A stretch of 6,265 bases of DNA from an uncultured Bacteroidota bacterium (GTDB lineage: Bacteria > Bacteroidota > Bacteroidia > UKL13-3): assembly GCA_903898215.1 (NCBI GenBank), contig CAIUEQ010000039.1, forward strand, positions 1-6,265. Reading direction: 5' to 3'. A program made the position numbers and the translations under genes. The notes below the pieces were generated by a model. The model did no database searches. It had not been told where the DNA came from and saw only the letters and a list, made by a program, of their open reading frames with translations. The number at the start of each line of letters is the position of its first letter. Positions within the stretch are counted from its first letter, which is position 1. This document shows, in pieces, positions 1-6,140 of this stretch.

Positions 1-1050
1 AATCAGTTAATAGAATATAAATTCTTAAAAAAACTGGGAGATGATTTTGAAATCCGTGCAGTGTATTTTAAATTTTTCGAATTTATTTTAAATGAATTTA
101 AACCACTATTGCCCGAAACTATCCAAAAATATGAGCAATCCATCGGTTCATTATTTAAGAAAATAAGAGAGGGCATTTCAAAAGACAGAAATATTTTAGT
201 GCAACGCATCAACGAATTGTACAATGAAGTACGTGAATTTTCGGATGCCGTTGAAAAAAACACTTTACGTTTAGTTGCCGAAACACGTGAACTAAAATCA
301 AACGTTGATAAAATTGATTACAAAGAAAAAGTGCGCAAGGCATCATTTTGGATCGATTATTATATCACGCCACTCAACAGTATTTTGGATGTAACCCATC
401 CACAATCCATCACCAACAGGTTATTCGAAATTTCTCAATATGTGAATGTGCGAAGGTTAAATTTTGATGACGAAGGCACACGTATTCAATTCGAAAAACT
501 ATATAATTTTTTGGTGCAAACAAATGACGATTTGATGCGTCAATCAAAAACACTTACCAATGAGTTGTTGCCTTTAATTGAACGTATCCGCACCGAATCA
601 TTGATACTTACAGGATGGATCGAATTTTTAAAACAACCGTATAAATCACCACTGCCAAAAGTTTTTAAAGTATTCAGAGAGCAGCCATACAGCAACGATA
701 TGTATTGGAATGCCAAGGAATATGTGGAACAATTTGAAGGCTTAGATGAAATTATTTTGGAAGATGTGCAATTGGAAGATTTTGAAAAATGGATCTTTAA
801 TAAAGAATTGTATCGTAATAAATTGCTGCAGAGTTTGCCGTTAAATAGTTTTTTTGAATGGGCAGGAAAAACGCTAAAAAGCGAATACAAAACAATTGAA
901 ACAGATAAGTTTTTTTCGTTAACCACTTTATTATTCGAAGAAGGAATTACACTTGAGTTAGAACCAAAATCTGACAGACAATTGATTAAAACATCACAAA
1001 TGAATTTACGTGTACCAAAAATAAAAATAACGAGATATGGAATTTCCTAG
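1..1050 (+). CDS. MksF-like kleisin subunit of a condensin complex (5' end outside window)
   Basis: The reading frame is open from the first base, so the gene begins before the window. A GTG at 61 is not a convincing start because in-frame codons continue upstream of it (…FLKKLGDDFEIRAVYFKFF). The visible 349 residues are charged and largely helical, with no signal peptide or membrane segment. About residues 60-120 look like a long helix or coiled coil, followed by a helical bundle to about residue 225. The last 70 residues are shorter, mixed alpha/beta and end in LRVPKIKITRYGIS, as expected of a C-terminal winged-helix domain. This layout, and the overlap with an MksE-like gene, fit MksF/MukF/JetA-type kleisins, which bridge the heads of an SMC ATPase and recruit the E subunit. 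The stop overlaps the next start by 14 bases, implying translational coupling. The family call is inference from architecture and context; no diagnostic catalytic motif exists in this family. The coding call itself is secure. Confidence 0.5.
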   Translation, partial: NQLIEYKFLKKLGDDFEIRAVYFKFFEFILNEFKPLLPETIQKYEQSIGSLFKKIREGISKDRNILVQRINELYNEVREFSDAVEKNTLRLVAETRELKSNVDKIDYKEKVRKASFWIDYYITPLNSILDVTHPQSITNRLFEISQYVNVRRLNFDDEGTRIQFEKLYNFLVQTNDDLMRQSKTLTNELLPLIERIRTESLILTGWIEFLKQPYKSPLPKVFKVFREQPYSNDMYWNAKEYVEQFEGLDEIILEDVQLEDFEKWIFNKELYRNKLLQSLPLNSFFEWAGKTLKSEYKTIETDKFFSLTTLLFEEGITLELEPKSDRQLIKTSQMNLRVPKIKITRYGIS

Positions 1051-1582
1051 ATACCACAAAGAGATAGTAACTGATTTATTAGATGGCAAATTTATTTTGG
1101 CAACAGATCCAAAATTTATTGAACTAAAAAACAGCATCGAATATTACAATGCATTTTTCAAAGAAAGTTTTGGGTTTGAGGTGGAGATGAAATCTGATTT
1201 TGCTTATATCTTATCAGCCGAAACCAATGAGCAATTATCACGGGATATTTGTATTTTCTTTGGATTGCTATGCTATGAGTTAGATAAAGACGGAAAGAAT
1301 TTTTTAGAAGAAATTCAATATGCCGAATTTGATATGGATAAAATTGATAACTATTTTGAAAACTCTTCTTATATCGATCTTATTCAAAACAACAATCAAC
1401 TCAAGAACAGCGAAAACCGTAAACAATTCGTCAATAATTTAGGCCGAAGAAATATCATTGAAAAAAACAATGATAAAAAATTCAGCTTCACTCCTGCTTA
1501 CAAAGTATTTATGGATTTTGCCGTAAATTTTGCCAAAGGAAAATTAAGTGCCGGTGAGGTGGAAGTGGTTGAAGAAAAATAA
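1037..1582 (+). CDS. MksE-like condensin accessory protein
   Basis: This encodes a 181-residue cytoplasmic protein. Residues 5-62 follow the pattern of the first winged-helix domain of MksE/MukE/JetB proteins: a helix ending LLDGKFILATDPKF, then a helix with EYYNAFFKESFGFEVE, then a beta hairpin with FAYILSAE. Residues 126-165 (RKQFVNNLGRRNIIEKNN then FSFTPAYKVFMDF) read as a second winged helix. The C-terminus is acidic. In known MukBEF/Mks/Wadjet complexes the E subunit binds the kleisin and modulates SMC loading on DNA. The ATG at 1037 lies inside the end of the preceding gene, a usual arrangement for F-E pairs; no strong ribosome site precedes it, so coupling is likely. No MksB-type SMC gene follows: the next gene is convergent and unrelated. 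A generic DNA-binding winged-helix protein is the alternative. Confidence 0.55.
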   Translation: MEFPRYHKEIVTDLLDGKFILATDPKFIELKNSIEYYNAFFKESFGFEVEMKSDFAYILSAETNEQLSRDICIFFGLLCYELDKDGKNFLEEIQYAEFDMDKIDNYFENSSYIDLIQNNNQLKNSENRKQFVNNLGRRNIIEKNNDKKFSFTPAYKVFMDFAVNFAKGKLSAGEVEVVEEK

Positions 1583-1611
1583 TATTAAAACACCATTACC
1601 TAAACTAATGT

Positions 1612-1653
1612 TAGAATGTATTGCGCAGTATTTTTATGCGATGTAAAATTCTA
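1612..1653. terminator. Possible weak bidirectional hairpin between convergent genes
   Basis: The 134-base spacer between the mksE-like gene and the convergent secreted operon contains TAGAAT (1612-1617) pairing with ATTCTA (1648-1653). Inside it CGCA (1624-1627) pairs with TGCG (1637-1640), and the intervening pairs are imperfect. A second AT-rich symmetry follows: ACAAAA (1660-1665) with TTTTGT (1681-1686), around the palindrome CAATTAATTG (1671-1680). Two converging transcripts would need termination here, which is the main argument. Neither hairpin has a strong GC stem with a clean T tract, so this is tentative. Confidence 0.25.
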
Positions 1654-1716
1654 TTGCTGACAAAAAGCTGCAATTAATTGTTTTGTTAACATTGTTTCAG
1701 TTTCACGAAGCGTTTC

Positions 1717-2085
1717 TTACTTTGCTTTTGTTTTCAAAGCACCGTATGTAAGCCCTCCAATAATAAGAAAAATAATTGCACTATTTATTGAAACACTTTC
1801 GGGGTCTGTTGGAAATCCCGGTGTATTTACCTTTTTCGGGTCTGGGGGCGGTTTTGGCGCACTAACTCCAATTCCTAAATACCCTCCAGCAGAAACTGAT
1901 GGATCTTGATATATGGAGCGAGAAGTTTTGCTATAATTATCCAAATACAAATCCGATTCTTCAAATATTGATATTGCTTCATCTCCCCAAGGATCTACCT
2001 GAGAAAAGCAAAAATTAGTTGAAAATAACAAAAGGACAAATAAAATAATTTGAATAAATTTTGTTGTAAAATAAATATGCTTCAT
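1717..2085 (-). CDS. Small exported protein with C-terminal membrane/sorting-like tail
   Basis: This encodes 122 residues. Residues 1-28 form a signal peptide (hydrophobic IIFLVLLLF-like core, probable cleavage at CFS/QVDP). A polar acidic and tyrosine-containing stretch follows (30-62), then a glycine- and proline-rich linker (65-95, with KPPPDPKK and TPGFPTDP). Residues 99-117 form a hydrophobic segment with GGLTYG, and the protein ends in the basic tail KTKAK. Short Bacteroidota proteins with a Pro-rich linker, a P-I-D-like motif, a glycine-rich hydrophobic segment and a basic end are known as PID-CTERM-type sorting tails. Here the motif reads S-I-N rather than P-I-D, so it is at best a divergent example. 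The start follows the upstream T9SS gene's stop by 8 bases (AAAAG precedes ATG), so it is almost certainly co-transcribed and last in the operon. The function is unknown; simple inner-membrane anchoring is the alternative to sorting. Confidence 0.7.
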   Translation of the reverse strand: MKHIYFTTKFIQIILFVLLLFSTNFCFSQVDPWGDEAISIFEESDLYLDNYSKTSRSIYQDPSVSAGGYLGIGVSAPKPPPDPKKVNTPGFPTDPESVSINSAIIFLIIGGLTYGALKTKAK

Positions 2086-2093
2086 CTTTTTGC

Positions 2094-4271
2094 TTAGTCC
2101 TTTTTAAATTTATTTACTGTTTGTTTTCCTGTTAAATTTTCTGTTATCATAACTGAATAAATACCAGTAGATAAATCTGAAATATTAAAAGATATTTCTT
2201 CTTCATTAGCAACAAATAATGTTGTACTTAAACATAATTTTCCAATGATATTATATACCTCAATCTTAATGTTGTCATGTAATTGAAACTTATTTTTTAT
2301 ATGAACAATTTCTTTTGTTGGATTAGGATATAGTATTAAAGGAGATTCGTTTTTAGAGAAATCAATTGAAATAGTTTTTGAATAATTAAACTTACCATCT
2401 ATGTCAACTTGTTTTAATCGGTAATATAACGTTGTAGCTTTTTGTTGTAAAACATTCTCATCTATATACTCATAGTTTTGTGCTATATTTTTTGTACCAC
2501 TTCCATTTACCAAACCAATTTCTTCAAAGGAGATATTGTTTACAGAACGTTGGATAACAAAATGCTGATTGTTTTTTTCGTTTAGCGTTTGCCATTGAAG
2601 TTTTACATCATTTGCATTGTACTTTTCGCCAATAAATGAACTCCATGAGATGGGTAAACTCGATAGGTCAATAAAGATGAGTTCAAATCTATTTCCAGTA
2701 CTCGCAGTATTTGAAGTGATGTTAAAGGTATAAGTTGGACTCGATTTTAAATCTACAAAATTATTATTGAACAAATCATGCAGATAAATATTTTTAGTAT
2801 TTGGTAAAACTGCTGCAATATTATTTACTGTTATAGTGTATGTTCCTATGGCTGCATAAGCTGATAAAATAAAGGTATCACATACCGAAGGCATTGGAAC
2901 AGTGCTGAGTTGAACAGTCATATTGCTATCAATATAAAATCCAAAATTGATTACTGAATTAGTAAATTTTACAGCATCCTCTCCTCTTACAAATCCTTTT
3001 GATGAAGTAGCATTAAAATTTAAATATGCGATATCAGAATTAAAAGAATCTTTTATCATTCTAAATTCAATTAAAGGAGTTGCTGCTGTTTTAAAATAGT
3101 TTGTTGGCGCAGCCGATACTTTATTGTTTTCAGTAAATGTGATGCTTGGAGATGTTCCTGTAGCTTGAACAAAAAATGCTTGTCCGCTCGCTACATATTG
3201 GTTAGTTAAAAAAATCTCATAACTACCCGATACCGTATTAAACGCATAAAAATATGGATCAACATTATTAAGAGATAATGTATTCCAGCTTATTTGAGAT
3301 GGGTATGGGTTTCCAATTAAATTCCATCCATCGTTTATTGACGAGCTTGTGTTTGTATAAGTTAAAGTTGGTGAATAAGTTCCTTTATTTACCTCTCCAT
3401 TAAAATCGAATGTGACTGCATTTTGAGCAGGGAATCCAAATGATGATGGATAGGTTGATATGTTCAGTGTATACCAATCGGGTGAGGCTAATGTTCTATC
3501 TCCTCTAACATAAACTATTGCACCATTTGCAGGTGATAGTGAATTTGTAATTGCTGTTGCAGCTTTCCAACCTCTTCCAGTTCCTGTTGTTGCTTCTTGA
3601 TATGTATAAATTGTTGATCCGTTATTTGTTGTTGGGTCAAAACCATTTGTAGCACCACCAGTTCCCGACACAAAAACATTATCTATAAAATCGCTATAAG
3701 TAAAAGATGCGGTATTTGGCGAAATCATTCTGTACTGTCGTTTCACAGCAGCGACATATCGTTGCGATTTTACATTTCCTAAAATATCTGCTGTAGAAGG
3801 AATAGTTGTGATACGAGCAGTTCCAGATGCATCAGAAATTAATGTTAAGGTTCCTCCAGTATTAAAGGTACCGTTTGATAAAGATACTGTTCCTGAAATT
3901 TGTAAAGTATTGCCAAGTGTAATACTTCCAGTACTTGTTGATGTGCCACGACTAAGGTTAAAATTTTGAATGCGGTTGGTTGTTCCTGGAGTTGTTTGAT
4001 CAAAATAAAGGGTGCCTGAAGTTCCTGTTCCGCCTATATTTAAAACAGAAGTATTCGAACCTTTTATAGTTCCTGTTCCCGAAAATGAATTACCATTAAG
4101 GGTTGCAGTTCCTCCAGCATTTATGGTTAATTTTCCCGAATTAGAATAGTCTTCAGCAGAATATAAATTTTCTGTTCCTGAAACAAAGAGCTCCTCTCCT
4201 GATGCAATATGTAACTGAGCTTTTGCTACAAGTTGCAAACAAATAAAAATAATTATAAAATTAATCTTCAT
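2094..4271 (-). CDS. T9SS-sorted secreted surface protein
   Basis: This encodes 725 residues. A signal peptide occupies 1-18 (cleavage VAKA/Q), giving Sec export to the periplasm. Residues 26-165 are low-complexity, Gly/Ser/Thr-rich beta repeats (LTINAGGTATLNG, TGTIKGSN, GSITLGNTLQISGTVSLSNG), typical of a beta-solenoid-like stalk. Residues 168-380 contain conserved segments of Bacteroidota surface proteins, including RYVAAVKRQYRMISP and GWNLIGNPYPSQISWN. Residues 537-637 resemble a fibronectin-III-like domain (LPISWSSF, VKLQWQTLNE, FVIQRS, YYRLKQVDIDGKFNYS). Residues 645-722 match the type A T9SS C-terminal sorting domain (PLILYPNPTKE, IEVYNIIGKL, DLSTGIYSVMI, VNKF), which directs passage through the outer membrane and removal or attachment there. 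No enzymatic motif is visible, so an adhesin or structural surface role is inferred. It begins 40 bases after the S74 gene stop and is followed by the small exported protein after 8 bases. The sorting call is secure; the precise role is not known. Confidence 0.92.
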   Translation of the reverse strand: MKINFIIIFICLQLVAKAQLHIASGEELFVSGTENLYSAEDYSNSGKLTINAGGTATLNGNSFSGTGTIKGSNTSVLNIGGTGTSGTLYFDQTTPGTTNRIQNFNLSRGTSTSTGSITLGNTLQISGTVSLSNGTFNTGGTLTLISDASGTARITTIPSTADILGNVKSQRYVAAVKRQYRMISPNTASFTYSDFIDNVFVSGTGGATNGFDPTTNNGSTIYTYQEATTGTGRGWKAATAITNSLSPANGAIVYVRGDRTLASPDWYTLNISTYPSSFGFPAQNAVTFDFNGEVNKGTYSPTLTYTNTSSSINDGWNLIGNPYPSQISWNTLSLNNVDPYFYAFNTVSGSYEIFLTNQYVASGQAFFVQATGTSPSITFTENNKVSAAPTNYFKTAATPLIEFRMIKDSFNSDIAYLNFNATSSKGFVRGEDAVKFTNSVINFGFYIDSNMTVQLSTVPMPSVCDTFILSAYAAIGTYTITVNNIAAVLPNTKNIYLHDLFNNNFVDLKSSPTYTFNITSNTASTGNRFELIFIDLSSLPISWSSFIGEKYNANDVKLQWQTLNEKNNQHFVIQRSVNNISFEEIGLVNGSGTKNIAQNYEYIDENVLQQKATTLYYRLKQVDIDGKFNYSKTISIDFSKNESPLILYPNPTKEIVHIKNKFQLHDNIKIEVYNIIGKLCLSTTLFVANEEEISFNISDLSTGIYSVMITENLTGKQTVNKFKKD

Positions 4272-4311
4272 GTTAGATGGGTAATATTAGGATTGATAGG
4301 ATTAATTGAAT

Positions 4312-5445
4312 TTACTTTTTAATTAAAGTTTCTACTAGTTGCTTCAATTCATCTATTTGTTTTTGTTGTGATTCTATAATAGTTTGTTGTTCCTGAATGG
4401 CTTTTACCATTGGTGCCATTAAATCATTATACCGCACACCATACATGCCTTTAGAATCTTTAGAGATAATCCCATTATTGGTTACCCCTGCATGATTTAA
4501 AGCCTCTTCTAGTTCTTGTGCTATAAAACCATATTCTAGTTTTTTGCTTTCATCATTATTTCTAAAGTATGAAACAGGGCGTAGTTTACTAATAAAATCC
4601 AACCCGAGGTTGCTGTTTTGAATATTCGATTTCCAACGTTTATCGCTTGTAACAGTCCATGCTACCTGAACACCTGCGTAAGTAACATTTGCATTTCCAA
4701 TTGTTACTTGGTTGCTGGCTGTAGCGGTTGGCACTTGTGCATCGAACCCAATGGCAGTATTGTTACTTCCTGTTGTGATAAGAGAACCAGCAAGATGGCC
4801 AATTGAAGTATTAATGTTACCTGTGGTGTTGGAGGAAAGTGCACCCCAACCATTGGCGATGTTATAATTACCTGTGGTGTTGGAGTAAAGTGCTTGATAA
4901 CCAGTGGCGTTGTTTTTCGAACCTGTGGTGTTGGAGTAAAGTGCAGAGCTCCCATTGGCGATGTTTTGCCAACCTGTGGTGTTGGAGTAAAGTGCTTGAT
5001 AACCATAGGCAGTATTTTCATCTCCTATGGTATTAGTAAAAAGTGCTTCATAACCAATTGCTGTATTTGAAGATACCCCTCCTCCTCCATGGCCAACGGT
5101 TAATCCATTAACTGTTAAATCATATGCACCTAAATTTACTGCACCGATAGCTCCTGAATAAGGTACACCACTAGTTGATAATGCCAACAAGTTCCAAGAG
5201 GTCCCATCATAATAATAAAAACCTGCTGTGCTATCGGTTTGGTAAACCATTAATCCAGTTGCTGGGCTACTTATCGCATTTTTTTGCGAAGTTGTCATTC
5301 TTGGGGCTAAAAATCCACTAGTAGTAGATGTTATATCTAATTTTGATGAAGCTGCAGGAGTGGTTGTTCCAATTCCTATTTGAGCTTGAATTGTTAAAGT
5401 TGCTAAAAATAGCAGAACGGCAAAAATTGCTTTAAATAATCTCAT
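4312..5445 (-). CDS. Tail-fibre-like exported protein with S74 intramolecular chaperone domain
   Basis: This encodes 377 residues. Residues 1-22 form a signal peptide (LLFLATLTIQAQ). Residues 23-88 form a Bacteroidota-typical N-terminal module (IGIGTTTPAASSKLDI, FLAPRMTTSQKNAI, GLMVYQTDSTAGFYYYDG, SWNLL). Residues 127-228 are six 17-residue repeats of the NTAIGYEAL..NTTG type, resembling YadA-head left-handed beta-roll repeats of trimeric fibres; a diverged seventh follows. Residues 267-375 match the S74 chaperone of phage tail spikes: the SDKRWKSNI start, LGLDFISKLRPVSY, EYGFIAQELEEAL, YGVRYNDLMAPMVKAIQE and a terminal heptad coiled coil (347-376). In characterised S74 proteins this domain drives trimerisation and then cuts itself off at the Ser of the SD motif; here Ser267 is the candidate. 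The gene is first in the three-gene operon. There are no phage neighbours, and there is a signal peptide, no lipoprotein Cys and no T9SS domain, so its outer-membrane route and anchor are unclear. Confidence 0.9.
   Translation of the reverse strand: MRLFKAIFAVLLFLATLTIQAQIGIGTTTPAASSKLDITSTTSGFLAPRMTTSQKNAISSPATGLMVYQTDSTAGFYYYDGTSWNLLALSTSGVPYSGAIGAVNLGAYDLTVNGLTVGHGGGGVSSNTAIGYEALFTNTIGDENTAYGYQALYSNTTGWQNIANGSSALYSNTTGSKNNATGYQALYSNTTGNYNIANGWGALSSNTTGNINTSIGHLAGSLITTGSNNTAIGFDAQVPTATASNQVTIGNANVTYAGVQVAWTVTSDKRWKSNIQNSNLGLDFISKLRPVSYFRNNDESKKLEYGFIAQELEEALNHAGVTNNGIISKDSKGMYGVRYNDLMAPMVKAIQEQQTIIESQQKQIDELKQLVETLIKK
4762..5067 (-). repeat. Six tandem 51-base repeats encoding 17-residue beta-roll units
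   Basis: The repeats lie inside the S74 fibre gene. On the + strand the phase marker ACCTGTGGTGTTGGAG occurs at 4819, 4870, 4921 and 4972, exactly 51 bases apart. Diverged copies begin at 4768 (TCCTGTTGTGATAAGA) and 5023 (TCCTATGGTATTAGTA). The four central copies share about 24 consecutive bases with at most one change, while the rest of each unit varies. Each unit encodes N-x-A/S-x-G-x-x-A-L-x-S-N-T-T-G-x-x. Units also alternate, GYQ-type then NGS/NGW-type, giving a 102-base super-period. Such near-identity suggests recent slippage, recombination or gene conversion. Confidence 0.93.
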
Positions 5446-5485
5446 GGGTTGTATTTAAAATTAACGGTATCTAATTTAATTTAGG

Positions 5486-5516
5486 CATATATAGCTTGAA
5501 AGAATTGCACCCACAA
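5486..5516 (-). promoter_or_regulatory. Candidate Bacteroidota promoter for the secreted-protein operon
   Basis: Read on the - strand, TTG (5516-5514) is followed after 20 bases by TATATATG (5493-5486). That is five of the six fixed positions of the TAnnTTTG -7 element, at the spacing usual for the Bacteroidota primary sigma factor. It would start transcription near 5479 and give a leader of roughly 30 bases before the ATG at 5445. A short inverted repeat, AACAC/GTGTT with 5 bases between (5515-5529), overlaps the -33 region and could be an operator, though such short symmetry may be chance. Confidence 0.45.
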
Positions 5517-5690
5517 CACCATGAGTGTTTTATACAAACAAATGAATATTTTTCATATTGATTTTAGTTTTTATTATAAAATGTTTTCACTTTATAAAAT
5601 TTACTAATAGAATAAGTCTTTTTGCTACTCCCAATCTAAAATTATCAATAACTATAAATTAGAGTGGTGAATAATTAATAATAAAGTTAT

Positions 5691-5750
5691 AGCCACAGAT
5701 TACACAGATTTGTTTTATTGCATTTTTAATAATCTGTGTAATCTGTGGCT
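5691..5750. repeat. Perfect 20-base inverted repeat (REP/REPIN-like palindrome)
   Basis: AGCCACAGATTACACAGATT at 5691-5710 is exactly the reverse complement of 5731-5750, around a 20-base AT-rich loop (5711-5730). Pairing stops abruptly at both ends. Each arm also holds a nearly complete 9-base tandem duplication, CACAGATTA then CACAGATT. The arms are 40% G+C, richer than the flanks. There is no T tract and the flanking genes diverge, so an ordinary terminator is unlikely. I recall CACAGATTACACAGATT-like words as dispersed repeats in Bacteroidota and other bacteria, but could not check this. A dispersed non-coding palindrome is the best description; a structured RNA or protein-binding site is the alternative. 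Confidence 0.8.
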
Positions 5751-5834
5751 CAATTCTGAAAAATATATACATAACAACTTTTAGAAATTAAAAATTAGTG
5801 AGGGAATAAAAACGAATAATTTTATAAATATATT

Positions 5835-5842
5835 TAAGTTTG
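5835..5842 (+). promoter_or_regulatory. Candidate -7 element for the CDGSH gene
   Basis: TAAGTTTG is an exact match to the Bacteroidota -7 consensus TAnnTTTG and lies 18 bases before the ATG at 5861, implying a leader of only about 10-15 bases. No good TTG/TTTG -33 element is present about 20 bases upstream, where the sequence is only AT-rich, so the call rests on the -7 match. Confidence 0.4.
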
Positions 5843-5860
5843 TTGCTTAATTATAAAACC

Positions 5861-6085
5861 ATGACCACAAAAATTACGATTAACAATAACGGCTCTATAA
5901 AGGTAGAAGGTGAATTTACCATTTTAGATAGAGAAGGAAACACTTACGATTTAGCCGGAAGAGATATAGTAGGTTTATGCCGATGTGGCCATAGTAAAAA
6001 CAAACCTTTTTGTGATGGTTCACATAATGGAGAGTTTACACATGAAGCAAAGGCATTTGCTTTGCCACCAAAAAAGACTAATTAA
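5861..6085 (+). CDS. CDGSH-type iron-sulfur protein
   Basis: This encodes a 74-residue soluble protein with no signal peptide. Residues 40-55 read CRCGHSKNKPFCDGSH, matching the CDGSH consensus C-x-C-x2-(S/T)-x3-P-x-C-D-G-(S/A/T)-H. Cys40, Cys42, Cys51 and His55 are the predicted 3Cys-1His ligands of a [2Fe-2S] cluster. Proteins of this family (eukaryotic mitoNEET and small bacterial relatives) hold redox-active, acid-labile clusters and are linked to electron or cluster transfer; the bacterial partner is usually unknown. The N-terminal part (ITINNNGSIKVEGEFTILDREGNTYDL) resembles the beta strands preceding the motif in bacterial versions. I chose the ATG at 5861: an in-frame TTG at 5840 would add seven residues, but it falls inside the likely -7 element. 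The gene stands alone, with a divergent gene upstream and a strong terminator 21 bases after its stop. Confidence 0.93.
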   Translation: MTTKITINNNGSIKVEGEFTILDREGNTYDLAGRDIVGLCRCGHSKNKPFCDGSHNGEFTHEAKAFALPPKKTN

Positions 6086-6106
6086 TTAAAGGTCTGATAA
6101 GACAAT

Positions 6107-6140
6107 AAAAAAAGGAGAGCCGTTTGGCACTCCTTTTTTT
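6107..6140. terminator. Strong bidirectional intrinsic terminator
   Basis: AAAAAAAGGAG (6107-6117) pairs perfectly with CTCCTTTTTTT (6130-6140). After one A/A mismatch, GCC (6119-6121) pairs with GGC (6126-6128) around the tetraloop GTTT. Pairing extends outward to about 6099-6147 if A6105 is bulged (AAGACA with TGTCTT). The 7-T run ends transcription of the CDGSH gene, and the matching A run gives the same signal on the - strand, so a convergent gene may lie just beyond the right edge. Confidence 0.9.

Larger units (their letters stand above)
5446..5860. other. Divergent intergenic region
   Basis: These 415 bases separate two genes transcribed away from each other. I see no coding potential: the stretch is very AT-rich with frequent stops in all frames. 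It holds the candidate promoter of the secreted-protein operon (5486-5516), the perfect 20-base inverted repeat (5691-5750) and the -7-like element of the CDGSH gene (5835-5842). The segment 5530-5690 shows nothing I can name. Confidence 0.8.

Noticed and set aside
3..263. - strand frame of 86 codons
   Set aside because: It is antisense to the same gene, with no recognisable domain.
540..926. - strand frame of 128 codons
   Set aside because: It lies wholly antisense within the kleisin-like gene, whose frame is open across the whole segment and continues into the coupled downstream gene.
4618..4806. Cys-rich + strand frame of 62 codons
   Set aside because: It is antisense to the well-supported S74 gene. 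The cysteines come from complementing its Ala/Thr/Val codons, and no family pattern is seen.
4704..5021. Open - strand frame of about 105 codons with HFTPTPQV repeats
   Set aside because: It is an out-of-frame reading of the 51-base repeats inside the S74 gene. A period divisible by three keeps wrong frames open as well, so openness is not evidence of coding.
4839..5036. + strand frame of 65 codons rich in Trp and Cys (NLWCWSKV repeats)
   Set aside because: It is the antisense shadow of the same repeats, with improbable composition and no upstream signals.
5691..5750. CRISPR repeat or intrinsic terminator reading of the palindrome
   Set aside because: There is only one unit and no spacers, so it is not CRISPR. 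There is no T tract and the flanking genes diverge, so a terminator is not supported.
5840..5860. TTG start giving a seven-residue extension of the CDGSH protein
   Set aside because: The extension MLLNYKT lies over the candidate -7 element, and the ATG at 5861 gives a normal-length family member.
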